Source: Alteromonas aestuariivivens (GTDB lineage: Bacteria; Pseudomonadota; Gammaproteobacteria; Enterobacterales; Alteromonadaceae). From it: a DNA stretch of 64,000 nucleotides. The stretch covers positions 248,001 through 312,000 of the forward strand of contig NZ_QRHA01000001.1 of NCBI RefSeq assembly GCF_003367475.1, read 5' to 3'. A program made the translations under genes and the position numbers. Of this stretch, positions 46,521 through 55,931 are shown piece after piece. The notes beneath the pieces were generated by a model. It had not been told where the DNA came from and ran no database searches. It saw only the letters and a list, made by a program, of their open reading frames with translations. Each line of letters opens with the position of its first letter. The first letter of the stretch is position 1.

Positions 46521-48394
46521 TTAAACGCCATTGAAGGTTAAATCTTCAGGAGTGGATCTGGAATAAACCCCCGCAACTGTTTTGCCTTTTCCACTGCGCT
46601 TTGCCTGGTACAACATTTTGTCGGCATAATCGATGGCGTAGAGGACATTAACATCCGTATCGCTAAATTCCACCAACCCGGCAGAAAAGTTGACTGACAG
46701 AGTATCATCAGTGGTTTCCCAGCCACTGTATTTCTGTAGTTTGTCGCGCAGGTTTTCCAGGCTCACGCTGGCTTCAGCAGTGGTAGTATTGCGATAGACA
46801 ATTACAAACTCTTCGCCACCGTATCTGAACGCTACGTCAGACTGGCGAAGGTGTTTTTGCATAATGCCGGCAAGAAGCTTAAGTACTTCATCGCCGGTAC
46901 GGTGCCCATGAGTGTCATTAATTTGCTTAAAACCATCCAGGTCCAGTATGGCTATGCAAATACGGTCGGAGCGCCGACGCATTCTCCCTGCTTCCAGTTT
47001 AAGGCGGCGCATGCCTTCCTGGCGGTTAAGCAGTTGCGTCAGCCCATCTGTGCGGGCCTGCATTTTTGAATTCCGATAGGCCAGATAGGTAACACTGAGT
47101 ATTACCAGAGTGAATACCGCAAGCAAAACCGTTAACAGGCGAAACAGGCGGGCATTTTCCACCTGCAACGCCAGCGATTCATTTTTTTGTTGCATGCTCG
47201 CATAATCGCTAAACTGCAGAACCTTTTCGAGTGAAATGCTTAAAACCGGCAGGTCGTTGTGCCCGGTAAGTGGCTCACGATAAAAGCTTTGATACGCTAT
47301 CTCATTTCCGAGCGCAGAGGCTTCTTCATAGCGGCCAGAGCTTTTCAGTAAGTACAGATGAGCAGTTTGGAGCAGGTTGTTGAGCTGCGGAGGCTGTTTG
47401 ATTTTAGTGGATTCGTACGCTTTATTCAGCCTATCGAGACCGCGCTCGTAATCCCCCAGCTGAGCCAGAACATAAACCTTAAGCCAGTACGCCAGCGCCA
47501 TTTCCCTGTGGTTCACGTACGGTTGGCTGTTGAGTATATCTATAGCGCGGTCCAGCAAATTTTGGATGTCTTTGGCGTCTTTATTATGCCGCAGCATTAG
47601 CCATGCCTGGTCTTTCAGTATCAATGCATGTTGCAAAGGATCATCTCGCAATTCGGCTTTCAACAGTTTTGCCTGGTAATCCTGCCAGGCATGCTGGAAT
47701 GGTTGTGTGTCACCTGTCAGCTGGGCCTTGCAGCGAAATTCTGCTGGTGGTGAAGAAAACCGTTGTTGTTGAGCTTCGACAAACCTTTGGCAGTGCTGCT
47801 CGGCCGGTTCAAGGTTGTTCAAATTATAATAAATGGAAAACGCACTCTCATGAGCTTCATCAACGCTGTACTGAAAGAGCAGGTTAGGATTGTGGTTTTT
47901 CAGGTTGTCCATTACCAGCATCAGCTCTATCAGCGCGGCGGGGTCCTCTCCTGAAATCTGGAATAACTGAATGATCCAGCGCGTAATGAAATACAGTGTA
48001 TCTGTGCTGACCTGCCCACTGACTTCTTCCCGCAGGCCCAAAAAGGCTCTGTACAACCATGGATTCGGATGCAGGCAGGTACAATATATTCAGTGTTCTC
48101 AAGCCGGCATAAAAATCAATGTGGTTGGATTTCAACCAGCTCCAGGTTTGGGAACGGCAGTGACGTCCATCGATCGTAGTAACCTGCCAGCACCAGAAAT
48201 TCGAACAACTGACCAAGTTCCGACTGATCAAACAGATGGCTGGAGTACAAGGCGTTGATACGCTGAAAAGCATTGGGGTAATCCGTTACAAGCTGCAGAT
48301 AGGTGCTTTGGTACTGCGCAAACTTTTGCTCCTGCGCGTTGGCAAACACGTGAGTGCTAACCATCAGCACACCAAACATCCACAACCACTTCAT
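46521..48394 (-). pseudogene. Periplasmic-sensor diguanylate cyclase (TPR-GGDEF), broken by two frameshifts
   Basis: The N-terminus is a 92-codon frame at 48116-48394 with a signal peptide (ending HVFANAQ). A middle piece, NHIDFYAGLRTLNILYLP, is in a second frame at about 48070-48130. The rest, from LHPNPWLYRAFLGL, is in a third frame down to 46521. Each step is a +1 shift (or -2). The third part carries TPR-like helices, a transmembrane segment (LLTVLLAVFTLVILSVTYLAY) and a GGDEF domain with an intact YGGEEF active site and an RQSD inhibitory site. If the shifts are real, the exported sensor part is lost; a 511-codon frame with the cyclase remains. Confidence 0.78.
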
Positions 48395-48566
48395 TTGTTA
48401 GTCCTGTTACGTGCTTGTTACTACTGCGTTATCACCACTCTACGTTATAGGCTTTATCAAAATCAATCTTGAAAAGCGCACTTTCACAGCAGATGACCTG
48501 TCGAACTCGCATTTTTACCGAAGATATTGTGTGGTAGGAGGTCGCAGAAATTCATTGGCATTGTTA

Positions 48567-48615
48567 GGGTGTGTTTATCTTTGTTCATAAATAATGAACA
48601 AAGATAAACACACCC
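48567..48615. mobile_element. Minimal MITE-derived palindrome (49 bp) with TA duplication
   Basis: The same terminal repeat as the MITE at 44081 (GGGTGTGTTTATCTTTGTTC) faces its complement with only a short AT-rich centre (AAATA between 24-base arms). It is bordered by TA on both sides (48565-48566 and 48616-48617). It looks like an internal-deletion copy that keeps only the ends. It would also form a very strong hairpin in RNA on either strand. Confidence 0.8.
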
Positions 48616-48738
48616 TAGTGACAATGCTTCTGATTGGGCCTAAGTTTTTTAAGGGGGAGCAATATTACTGCGCTTGCCATTAGTGTTGATTCTGAGCAGA
48701 GCTCCCATGTTCAGCCACTTCACCAAGGAGGAAACACA

Positions 48739-49116
48739 ATGCATAAAACAATGATTCAGATTGGCCTGGTTGTTATTGCCGTTACCGGTCTGCTCGGCTG
48801 TGAAAAAGCAGATCTGGAGGCCAAAAAAGACCAGGTCATGGATGCAGTGGAAAAAGCCAAAGCGGCTATGGAAGATCATATTGATGAGCTGGAAGACAAG
48901 CAGGGCCATTATTCTGATCTGATCAAAAAGTACGGTGATAAAGCAGAGGAACTGACCGAGGAATGGAAAGAGGCGCTTGACTACTGCGAGGGCAAAAATA
49001 CCGAGAAATGCGAGAAACTGCGCGAGTCATTTGAAAGCTTTAAGGCGAAAGTGGCAGACCGTGCAGAACAGGCGCAGAAAGCCGCCGAGGATTTTTTGGA
49101 AGACAGTAACAGATAG
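48739..49116 (+). CDS. Small helical lipoprotein, family not recognised
   Basis: 125 residues; the ATG at 48739 is preceded by AAGGAGG, a near-perfect ribosome site, so the 35 upstream in-frame codons are excluded. Lipoprotein signal MIQIGLVVIAVTGLLGC|EKAD. The mature part is highly charged and helical (KKDQVMDAVEKAKAAMEDHI, then EKLRESFESFKAKVADRAEQ), likely coiled coil in the periplasm. Two further cysteines (DYCEGKNTEKC). Role unknown. Confidence 0.82.
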   Translation: MHKTMIQIGLVVIAVTGLLGCEKADLEAKKDQVMDAVEKAKAAMEDHIDELEDKQGHYSDLIKKYGDKAEELTEEWKEALDYCEGKNTEKCEKLRESFESFKAKVADRAEQAQKAAEDFLEDSNR

Positions 49117-49146
49117 AGACGTTGAACACGGCACAGCTTGCTTAAC

Positions 49147-49170
49147 TGGGGCCCAATACTTCGGGCCCCA
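49147..49170. terminator. Hairpin between convergent genes
   Basis: TGGGGCCC and GGGCCCCA with an eight-base loop, midway between the lipoprotein and the Sel1-repeat gene, which converge. No clear T-run, so termination efficiency is uncertain. Confidence 0.45.
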
Positions 49171-49190
49171 TGTACATCATCAATTGTGCG

Positions 49191-50645
49191 TTAAGGCGAT
49201 TCAAAATCCGTGACGGTAATATTGCCCTGTAATAGTTTAGCGAGTAATCCTTCCCACTCTGAAGTGTCCCAGTTGGCCTGGCCTGCCATGAAGATGGCTT
49301 TTTCCAGATTCTGAAAAGCCAGTTTGTAGTCTCTGTCGGGGCGGTCTTTGTAGGAAAGAGCAAGCAGGTAATAGTACTCAGGGTTTAACCCCTGGGTTGC
49401 TTCTACTCTGCTGAGGTATTGAATCGCGCCTTCAACATCTCTTAGTTGTTGATTTTTGGCGGTCAGCTTAATGTGAGCTGCGTGCAGTGCGGCCGCTTCA
49501 TGGCTTTTTTGCATGGCCGATTCAAACCAGAACAGGGCTTTACTTTCATCATGAATAACCCATGGGCTGGTTAACAGCAATTTACCCAGCCGGTATTCTG
49601 CCCGGGCCAGGCCGAATTTACTTGCTTCGGTTATCCATTTTACCGCTTCGGGAATGTCTTCCTGTGCCATGTAAAGCTGCAAGCCATATTCGTACATTGC
49701 AGAAGGGTGGCCTTGTATTGCCAGCTGTTTGAGCAGTTCGCGGGCCTGGTTGGGTTGCTCTTCCAGCCAGGGGAACATGATCATGGCCATAGCGTATTGA
49801 TACTGGTCTTCAAGGGACTCACTTTGTTCTGCAGCCCTGATAATTTTACGGGTTTCCCCATAAAGCCGTGGCAGTTCTTCAATTAATTGAAATTTGTCGC
49901 TGGCAGCAACCCCCAGGTACGCCCGATTGACGAACTCAACAGGCTTGCCATTCAAGTCCGGTTTTTCCAGTGGAAAGAGTTTGTAGGAATCGACATACCT
50001 GCGCACCGAACCGGATTTTTGAACCTCGCTGATGTAGCGCACCGAGCCGTCTGCTGCCACATCATTTTCCACTACCAGAAAGCCTGGCTGTTCTGTGATA
50101 ATAAGCCCGTTGGAGTCGAGATCCTCCTCCTCATCATCACCGGAATAAAAATCTTCAAATGGCTCGTCATCGAGGGTTTCCGGATGAAACTTCTGTTCTA
50201 AGGCGGTTTTGCCTTCAAAAGTTACTTTGTAATCCAGATTCTTCGGGTTGATGGCAGGCAAATATTGTTGCTGGATTTGATGCTGCTCCGCTACATACTC
50301 TTCAAGCAATTGATTTATATCGGATAACTCTTCTTCGTTCAGGTTGGCCAGCATGTTTTTTACCACAGTCTCAGCGTTGTGGTATTTCTGTTCTGCGGCC
50401 AGCGCAAAATAAACCAGTGAAGTTAAGGTATCGGCCTGCACGGCCAGGCCTTTGGAATACATAACGCCAAGCTGATAATAGGCGTGAGCGCTGCCCACCC
50501 TGGCTCCTTCCTCGTAGAGTGAAAACGCTTGCTGGTATTGCTGGTTTTTGAATTCAGTATTGGCTTTTAACAAGTTGACCGATGCGGCCTGAAATGGCAA
50601 AGCAACAGCGAGTGCACTTATCAGGCTTTTGCCTATAAAATTCAT
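49191..50645 (-). CDS. Exported Sel1/TPR-repeat protein
   Basis: 484 residues from the ATG at 50645 (AAGGGA eight bases before). Signal peptide MNFIGKSLISALAVALPFQA. One Sel1-like repeat near the start (SAHAYYQLGVMYSKGLAV) is followed by an acidic linker (DSNGLIITEQ region, with a DDEEED patch) of about 200 residues without recognisable fold. A cluster of Sel1 repeats lies in the C-terminal third (HPSAMYEYGLQLYMAQ, LARAEYRLGKLLLTSPW, SHEAAALHAAHIKL). Probably a periplasmic protein-interaction scaffold. Downstream of the GH43 gene on the same strand but 148 bases away, behind a strong hairpin. Confidence 0.8.
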   Translation of the reverse strand: MNFIGKSLISALAVALPFQAASVNLLKANTEFKNQQYQQAFSLYEEGARVGSAHAYYQLGVMYSKGLAVQADTLTSLVYFALAAEQKYHNAETVVKNMLANLNEEELSDINQLLEEYVAEQHQIQQQYLPAINPKNLDYKVTFEGKTALEQKFHPETLDDEPFEDFYSGDDEEEDLDSNGLIITEQPGFLVVENDVAADGSVRYISEVQKSGSVRRYVDSYKLFPLEKPDLNGKPVEFVNRAYLGVAASDKFQLIEELPRLYGETRKIIRAAEQSESLEDQYQYAMAMIMFPWLEEQPNQARELLKQLAIQGHPSAMYEYGLQLYMAQEDIPEAVKWITEASKFGLARAEYRLGKLLLTSPWVIHDESKALFWFESAMQKSHEAAALHAAHIKLTAKNQQLRDVEGAIQYLSRVEATQGLNPEYYYLLALSYKDRPDRDYKLAFQNLEKAIFMAGQANWDTSEWEGLLAKLLQGNITVTDFESP

Positions 50646-50667
50646 ATCAGATCCCTTAATCAATAAA

Positions 50668-50699
50668 TGCCATAAAACTACGGGTGTAGTTTTATGGCA
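50668..50699. other. Long perfect palindrome upstream of the Sel1-repeat gene
   Basis: Fourteen-base arms (TGCCATAAAACTAC / GTAGTTTTATGGCA) around a GGGT loop. On the minus strand it follows the GH43 gene and precedes the Sel1-repeat gene by 22 bases. It could be a terminator (T-rich stem, no clean T-run), a leader hairpin or an operator. Confidence 0.6.
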
Positions 50700-50810
50700 A
50701 ATCTATCGCTAAGTCAGAGCGGTGTCAATGCGCAAACCAAGCTGGCGAGCCCTGAGGCTCGCTGAAAAGCTGTTTAAATGGCCCTGTGCGGGGCTGCGAT
50801 TGTGAAAGCG

Positions 50811-52619
50811 TTACTCCGCCACATCCATAGGCGCCGAAGCGGCTTTGGGGCCGTCGTAGTCATAGGTAAACCAGTCAACATCAATGTAACCGGCATCTTC
50901 CCGTTCATTCCAGCTAAAGAATCCCAGCCGGTCACCGGTCCATTTGCCGAAAGCAATTGTGAAAGTGGGGCCGAAAGCTTTGAAGCTTTTGCCGTCAAAA
51001 CTGTATTCGTAGGTTGCCTGGTCTCTGGCGTTGGATGTTCTGACGTACAGATTATTGCCGGTAATTTTGGGGCCAACGGTCTTTTCGCTCATGCCGTTCA
51101 TATAGAACAGGTGTTTTTCCCCCTGTTCATTTACTTCAACGCCCAAAAGGTTGAACACGCCGCCGTAACGCACGAACCCGGCTAACTGGTGAGGTTGCAT
51201 GCCGGAAAGGTCAAATTTGGCTACCGCCGTGCCGGTTGTTATTCCCATTATGCGCTGGCTAAGGGTGTTGCTGGCGCGCCAGAAATCGCCGTCAGAACCG
51301 TCGTTATTGGTCCACTGGTTAATATTCGGACCGTGGCCGGCTTTGTTGGGCAATACTTTGCTGGCTTTCAGCCGCAACCAGCCCGGGCGCTCGGTTAACG
51401 ACCAGTGGCTATCCCGCGGGTTGTGGTTCCATTCCCATTGGAAGCCCAGCGTTTCTGAAGAAAAGTCGTCGTCGCTAGCCGGTGCAGAAATGGGGTAGCC
51501 GTCAATCGGTTTTTTGTGGCGTTTTACCGGTTCGCCAATGCCGTCGTTGTCTTCATCAATACCGATAATGGGCCAGCCATCCACCCAGGTTACTGGTTCC
51601 AGGCATTGGGGGCGGCCCTGGAACGGGATGTCGTCGTTCTGAATCAACTGGTGCATGTACCACCATGAACCGTCCGGAGCCTGCATCAACCCGCCCTGGC
51701 TGGCGCTGCGGTCATTAAATTCCGAGCCTTTTTCTAGCACAGTGCGCACTTCGTAAGGGCCGTAAATACTTTCTTTAGAGCGCAACACTAACTGTTTGCG
51801 GTCATTTTTGGGGTTTTTAACCCCGGGTTTGGTGGAATAGTCACCCATGGTCCATTGCGCCATGAAGATGTACCAGGTGCCGTCAATTTTATAAATTTTG
51901 GCGGCTTCGGCGCCCATGCCTGTGTAAACAAGTTTGCCTTCATCAAGGATTTTGGTGCCATCCCAGCTCATTTCATATATGCGGTTTTCGTTACCTTCAA
52001 TGGTGTTGTCCGGGCCTTTTTGTTTGGTGCCGGTATTCACCAGCACATACGCTTTGCCGGTTTCCTCATCCCAGAATACTGCAGGATCATCCAGAACATC
52101 AGCTTTGGGCAGCATCATAATGGGCTCACTCCACGGGCCGCGGATGTCGTCTGCAGTGGTGACCATCAGGCCATGCTGGTAATCCACCTGATAGACATAC
52201 CATTTGCCTTCATGGTACGCGATGTCACCGGCCCACACGCCAAAGGAATAGCCGTTCATGCGATCCCAGTTGTATTCAGGCGCCCAGGACAATTTTGGGA
52301 AAGCGTGGCCTACATTGGTCCAGTTCACCATATCCTTGGACTCGAGAATTGGCATGCCGGGTGACATGTGCTGCTTGGAAGTGATCATGTAGTAGGTGTC
52401 GCCCACCTGCTCAATGTCTGAGTCCGGGTAGTCAGCGTTCAGAATAGGGTTAATGTAAGTGCCGTCACCCTGATCACCAAAGCTGCCTGTTTTAGCGGGT
52501 GTCAGGGCTATTTTGAGTTCAGGCTCGTCATTGCTGCTGTGGCTGTTACACCCTGCTGTGGCAGTTAGCAGAGCAATACTAATAATTTTGGCCGTATTAT
52601 TGAGTGTAAGTAACTTCAT
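50811..52619 (-). CDS. GH43-family glycoside hydrolase lipoprotein
   Basis: 602 residues from the ATG at 52619 (MKLLTLNNTAK), giving a lipoprotein signal with lipobox TAGC. The frame opens 10 codons upstream. Residues about 55-370 are a five-bladed GH43 propeller: catalytic Asp in NPILNADYPDSDIEQVGDTYYM, the pKa-modulating Asp in VLDDPAVFWDEETGKAYVL, and a Glu region near GMGAEAAKIYKIDGTWYIF. A C-terminal beta-sandwich (about 390-590: DDFSSETLGFQWEWNHNP, YIDVDWFTYDYDG) is typical of GH43 xylosidase/arabinofuranosidase types. Anchored to the outer or inner membrane; substrate not determinable. Confidence 0.88.
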   Translation of the reverse strand: MKLLTLNNTAKIISIALLTATAGCNSHSSNDEPELKIALTPAKTGSFGDQGDGTYINPILNADYPDSDIEQVGDTYYMITSKQHMSPGMPILESKDMVNWTNVGHAFPKLSWAPEYNWDRMNGYSFGVWAGDIAYHEGKWYVYQVDYQHGLMVTTADDIRGPWSEPIMMLPKADVLDDPAVFWDEETGKAYVLVNTGTKQKGPDNTIEGNENRIYEMSWDGTKILDEGKLVYTGMGAEAAKIYKIDGTWYIFMAQWTMGDYSTKPGVKNPKNDRKQLVLRSKESIYGPYEVRTVLEKGSEFNDRSASQGGLMQAPDGSWWYMHQLIQNDDIPFQGRPQCLEPVTWVDGWPIIGIDEDNDGIGEPVKRHKKPIDGYPISAPASDDDFSSETLGFQWEWNHNPRDSHWSLTERPGWLRLKASKVLPNKAGHGPNINQWTNNDGSDGDFWRASNTLSQRIMGITTGTAVAKFDLSGMQPHQLAGFVRYGGVFNLLGVEVNEQGEKHLFYMNGMSEKTVGPKITGNNLYVRTSNARDQATYEYSFDGKSFKAFGPTFTIAFGKWTGDRLGFFSWNEREDAGYIDVDWFTYDYDGPKAASAPMDVAE

Positions 52620-53042
52620 GGGTGGTCTTCTTTTCCTCAGTGCATGCATGCTTACAATATATTCACATTCGATAAACTTGAAGATATATGATTGTTAATG
52701 CACTTTGAAGAGCTATTTTGATTTTTGTGTTTATGGATATTGGCTTTTTCTAGCAGCAGTAACTGGTATCTTACAGGATGCCAAAGGCTTGAATATGGGC
52801 GGTATTCAATCAATCTTTGTTCTTGAAGGGGCAGCAGAAATTGGTCTTTAGCTGAATCCGTCTGCCTGTTGGAATTCGGCAATTTCGGTGCAAAGTTTTT
52901 TTAAAAATCACAGCCATTCAATGATTTTTTGCACTCTACAAGCATAGCGCCTAGGCTTGAACAACGTCAAAGAGCTCATGGTGTGGGTTACTTAATTTTC
53001 AATCCACTCCTAAAGCTTGGGAGCAACCAACAGGAGCATTTC
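52620..53042. other. Non-coding gap between divergent GH43 and rimK genes
   Basis: About 420 bases, AT-rich in the left half. It must hold promoters for both divergent genes. No conserved operator, repeat or gene was recognised. Confidence 0.5.
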
Positions 53043-53960
53043 ATGAGAATCGGCATACTTTCCCGTAACCGAAAGCTTTATTCCACCCGCCGCCTAGTGG
53101 AAGCGGCAGAAAGCCGGGGGCATGAGGTGAAAGTGGTCGATGTGTTGAAATGTTTTATGAATATTACTGCAAATGATCCCACTGTTTACTACCAGCGGCT
53201 GGCCGATACGGTCGAAGAGTTGCAGTTTGATGCGGTGATCCCGCGTATCGGTGCGAGTGTCACTGCCTATGGGTGTGCGGTGTTACGGCAATTTGAGGTT
53301 GCGTCTGTCTATTCCATCAATGAGTCGATAGCAATAACGCGTTCACGGGATAAATTGCGGGCTCACCAGTTACTCGCCCGCAAGGGAATTGGTCAGCCGG
53401 TAACCAGCTATGCCCACCTGGCCAGGGCTACCGGAGCTTTGATTGAATCGGTAGGGGGCGCTCCACTCATCGTTAAACTCACCGAGAGTACCCAGGGCAA
53501 TGGTGTGTTGTTGGCCGAAACCAAAAAAGCGGCTGAAGCACTGATAAATGCATTTCGTGGCATTGGCAGTGACTTTTTGGTGCAGGAGTTTATAAAGGAG
53601 GCCGGAGGCTCTGATATTCGCTGTTTTGTGGTGGGAGGCCGGGTAATTGCAGCCATGCAACGCAAGGCAGCCAAGGGCGAATACCGTTCAAACCTGCATC
53701 GGGGAGGCAGTGCGGAAGTGGTCAAACTCAGTGCTGCAGAACGGCGGTTGGCCGTCAGCGCCGCCAATGTGATGGGGCTGGATTTGGCCGGTGTGGATAT
53801 TCTGCGTTCTGCCCATGGCCCACTGGTTATTGAAGTTAACTCTTCGCCCGGGCTGGAGGGAATTGAAAACGCTACGGGTATTGATGTGGCGGGTAAAATC
53901 ATATCCTACATTGAAAAAGATTCAGAATCCGGCCCCAATAAGCCCAAAGGCAAGGGGTAA
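53043..53960 (+). CDS. rimK: Ribosomal protein S6--L-glutamate ligase RimK
   Basis: ATP-grasp ligase adding glutamates to the C-terminus of ribosomal protein S6. 305 residues from the ATG at 53043 (CAGGAG before it); 38 in-frame codons upstream are excluded. Motifs: [56 protein letters not shown], the ATP-binding [34 protein letters not shown] and [14 protein letters not shown] with the metal ligands. Highly conserved. The 179-base gap after it shows nothing notable. Confidence 0.95.
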   Translation: MRIGILSRNRKLYSTRRLVEAAESRGHEVKVVDVLKCFMNITANDPTVYYQRLADTVEELQFDAVIPRIGASVTAYGCAVLRQFEVASVYSINESIAITRSRDKLRAHQLLARKGIGQPVTSYAHLARATGALIESVGGAPLIVKLTESTQGNGVLLAETKKAAEALINAFRGIGSDFLVQEFIKEAGGSDIRCFVVGGRVIAAMQRKAAKGEYRSNLHRGGSAEVVKLSAAERRLAVSAANVMGLDLAGVDILRSAHGPLVIEVNSSPGLEGIENATGIDVAGKIISYIEKDSESGPNKPKGKG

Positions 53961-54139
53961 GGCGCATCGTTGCGTTAACCCAATCCAGGTAGCCATGGGG
54001 CGAATTGGTCAAGCGCGGCCGGATAACACTCATTGACGCGTTTTCACAGGTGTTTAAATTTTGTGCTTTTTCTATACTCTTTGAGTCATACTGAGTTCGG
54101 CGCAAATGTGACCCTTGCAACCTTGAACGTATCGATGGA

Positions 54140-55771
54140 ATGACGGCTATTATGAACTTTACTTTTGATCACTTCGAACTGGATACCACCAGTTATCAGC
54201 TGCGCAGTAACGGTGAGCCGCAGGCCATTGAACCACAGGTGTTCAATTTGCTTGCCTATCTGTTGCAGCACCGGGAGCGCATCGTCAGCAAATCAGAACT
54301 GATGGACACTCTGTGGGCCGGAAAGATCATCAGCGAGTCAACACTGAGCAGTTGCGTAAAGGCTGCCCGAAAAGCCATAGGCGACGGGGGCAAAACTCAA
54401 AAATACATTGCAACGGTAAACCGCCGTGGATTCCGCTTTATCTCGCCGGTCCGGGAACAGGCCGCAGTGAAGAACTCCACTATGTTGCCTGACAGCAGCG
54501 ATCAACAGGGGGGCGTAAACGAACTTCTGCGCCAGAGTGCCCTGGCAGGCAGTGAAGAAAACGGTAATGTGTGTTTGTTCCCCATCCGCAACCTTGCCCC
54601 GGACAAGCGTATCGTGATCGCCGTATTGCCTTTCCAGTGTCTGGGGGCTGATCTGGTCAGCTTCTTTGCCGAAACCCTATACGAAGAAATCAACATTCAT
54701 CTGGCCCGAACACCGGGTTTTCTGGTGACGTCGCGCAATAGCGGTGCCTACTACCGGGCAAACCCTGCCAGTCAGAGTAATATTGCTCGTGAGCTGGGGG
54801 CGCAGTATATAGTTGATGGCTCGGTCGCTAGCCTGGGAGACCGGCTCACCTTGTCGGTCAAACTGCTGGAGACCGAGAGCGATAGGGTACTGTGGGGTGT
54901 CCGAAAAAATTTTCCGTTGGAAAGCCTCGGTGAGCAGCTTGAGGACATTATCCTGAACATTACCAGTGCCATTGAGCCTGAAATTAACCGGGTTGAACTG
55001 GCGTGCCTGCGCAAACGTCGTCAGGTGGACCTGGCGGCCTGGGAACTCTACCGCCAGGGGCATGCGGTGCTCGGCCTTAAAGGCTGGAGTGAGGAGAGTT
55101 TTGAGGAATGTGCGGACCTGCTGCGTCATGCCATCGCCAAAGACCCAGAACTGGCTTTTGCTCATGCTTATCTGGCCCTGACGCTGGCAATCGGCCATTT
55201 GGTCGGATTGGTCAATCATGACGGCTGGCACGAAGAAGCCTTGGCTGCGGCAGAAAAGGCCATTGCCCTGGACAGTCAGGATCCGGATGTCTTGGGTTAC
55301 GTGGGCTGTGCGTTCAGTGACATGGGGGATTTTTTTCGCGGTATTAAATTGCTGGAACGCTGTGTTGAACTGGACCCCAGCAATGCGCAGGGCTGGGCGG
55401 CGCTGGGGGCGGCGCAACTGCAAACCGGCAATGAGGAAGGGTTTAAAAATATGTATCACGGAATTCGCATTAGCCCGCGGGACAACCGTATTGGTGCCTG
55501 GGGGGCGTTGTTGGCCCGAGGGTTGCTGAGTTACGGGCGTGTTGATGAAGCCATTGAAGTGGCACAAAATGCCTGCGCATTTGATGATAAAATCTTTTTA
55601 CCCCGGGTTGTATTGGGTGTGGCGCTGGCACAGGCGGATCAGCCCGAAGCCGCCGCCAGAGCGTTTGAGGATGCCAGGCGCATAAGGCCCAAATTGACCA
55701 TAAGTGATATTCAGCGTTTTGTGAAACCAGAAGAAATGCAGAAAATGCAGGATTATGCCTTGCTGAGCTGA
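54140..55771 (+). CDS. CadC-like winged-helix regulator with TPR-type C-terminus, no membrane segment
   Basis: 543 residues (an ATG at 54152 is an equally possible start). Residues about 5-103 form an OmpR-type winged helix (FDHFELDTTSYQLRSNGEPQ, then IVSKSELMDTLWAG and NRRGFRFISPV). Residues about 150-275 resemble the adenylate-cyclase-associated region common in this class (IAVLPFQCLGADLVSFFAET, GAQYIVDGSVASLGDRLTLS). From about 300 on come TPR helices (AFAHAYLALTLAIGHL, DPDVLGYVGCAFSDMGDFF). No transmembrane helix links the halves, unlike CadC and ToxR, so it is cytoplasmic. It lies directly upstream of a methyltransferase operon it may control. Confidence 0.85.
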   Translation: MTAIMNFTFDHFELDTTSYQLRSNGEPQAIEPQVFNLLAYLLQHRERIVSKSELMDTLWAGKIISESTLSSCVKAARKAIGDGGKTQKYIATVNRRGFRFISPVREQAAVKNSTMLPDSSDQQGGVNELLRQSALAGSEENGNVCLFPIRNLAPDKRIVIAVLPFQCLGADLVSFFAETLYEEINIHLARTPGFLVTSRNSGAYYRANPASQSNIARELGAQYIVDGSVASLGDRLTLSVKLLETESDRVLWGVRKNFPLESLGEQLEDIILNITSAIEPEINRVELACLRKRRQVDLAAWELYRQGHAVLGLKGWSEESFEECADLLRHAIAKDPELAFAHAYLALTLAIGHLVGLVNHDGWHEEALAAAEKAIALDSQDPDVLGYVGCAFSDMGDFFRGIKLLERCVELDPSNAQGWAALGAAQLQTGNEEGFKNMYHGIRISPRDNRIGAWGALLARGLLSYGRVDEAIEVAQNACAFDDKIFLPRVVLGVALAQADQPEAAARAFEDARRIRPKLTISDIQRFVKPEEMQKMQDYALLS

Positions 55772-55843
55772 TTCCCAACCACTGTGAAGTCTTTTGTTTT
55801 CAGGTAAATTACCATCTCCACAAAATCCCCATAAAACCTCCAA

Positions 55844-55867
55844 CCTATCTTCAAGCTTGGAGATAGG
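55844..55867. promoter_or_regulatory. 24-bp near-perfect palindrome before the methyltransferase operon
   Basis: CCTATCTTCAAG followed by CTTGGAGATAGG: 11 of 12 positions pair. It lies 64 bases before the methyltransferase start. A second small dyad AGACA ATAG TGTCT follows at 55893-55906. No T-run, so it looks like an operator rather than a terminator. The binding protein is unknown. Confidence 0.55.
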
Positions 55868-55931
55868 CTGCGACCTATCATTGCTCCTGTCGAGACAATA
55901 GTGTCTTACAACATTATCAGGAGATAAATCC

